NCBI GenBank assembly: GCA_023423215.1
Contig: JAFAFZ010000072.1
Location: forward strand, 1 to 5,278
Source of the DNA: Actinomycetes bacterium
Lineage (GTDB): Bacteria > Actinomycetota > Acidimicrobiia > Acidimicrobiales > Microtrichaceae
Direction of reading: 5' to 3'
Length of the DNA: 5,278 nucleotides
The first letter of the stretch is position 1; every line of letters starts with the position of its first letter. Both the position numbers and the translations under genes were made by a program. This document shows, in pieces, positions 5,242 through 5,278 of this stretch. Below the pieces are notes generated by a model. It was not told the DNA's origin and made no database searches. It saw only the letters and a program-made list of their open reading frames with translations.

Positions 5242-5278
5242 GCGTCGGCGCGGAGGTCGGCGACGACCTGCTGGAGGT
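5238..5278 (-). CDS. C-terminal end of an unidentified upstream gene (start outside window)
   Basis: On the minus strand the frame entering from 5278 reads L-Q-Q-V-V-A-D-L-R-A-D-A and stops at TGA (5240-5238), overlapping the ATG of the HprK-like gene as ATGA. Eleven of the twelve codons end in G or C, as in the neighbouring genes, and the peptide looks like an ordinary C-terminal amphipathic helix. The four-base overlap is typical of operon neighbours, so this gene is probably co-transcribed with the kinase-like gene. Twelve residues are too few to name it; PqqD-like, nucleotidyltransferase, asparagine-synthase-like or lasso-B-like proteins would be expected from similar clusters. Confidence 0.5.
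   Translation of the reverse strand, partial: LQQVVADLRADA

Overview
This window looks like chromosomal DNA from a very GC-rich bacterium, most likely an actinomycetote. The support is strong G/C at third codon positions, TGA as every visible stop codon, a DUF3072 gene (a family seen mainly in Actinomycetota), and a palindrome that fits the mycobacterial/actinobacterial LexA box exactly. A placement in Acidimicrobiia would fit but cannot be shown from the sequence. I see no RNA genes, insertion sequences, CRISPR arrays, phage genes or integration scars.

Layout. (1) Positions 1-765 (+) hold the C-terminal half of a SelO/YdiU protein adenylyltransferase. (2) Positions 820-1032 (-) hold a 70-residue DUF3072 protein, with a perfect SOS-box-like palindrome at 1073-1088 just upstream. 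(3) Positions 1153-2727 (-) hold a PhoD-type alkaline phosphatase/phosphodiesterase with a Tat lipoprotein signal. (4) Positions 2728-2973 are a divergent intergenic region with several inverted repeats. (5) Positions 2974-4356 (+) hold an unusual three-part protein: an N-terminal PqqD-like domain (RiPP recognition element fold), an internal twin-arginine/hydrophobic segment with a Thr-rich linker, and a C-terminal NHL-repeat beta-propeller of about six blades. (6) Positions 4357-4413 are a convergent intergenic gap with a candidate terminator hairpin. (7) Positions 4414-5241 (-) hold an HPr-kinase-like P-loop protein. Its ATG overlaps, as ATGA, the stop of a further minus-strand gene whose last codons are at 5238-5278.

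How the parts fit. selO, DUF3072 and phoD look like an ordinary housekeeping neighbourhood with no clear link to one another. The right-hand part (2974-5278) is the interesting one. PqqD-like proteins and HprK-like kinases recur together in bacterial peptide-modification loci, including kinase-containing lasso-peptide clusters and the so-called HPr-rel-A clusters. Here the PqqD domain is fused through a membrane or Tat segment to a propeller expected outside the membrane. The window therefore probably shows the left edge of a RiPP-like or HprK-associated system that continues past 5278. The system-level reading is inference; the domain assignments rest on visible motifs.
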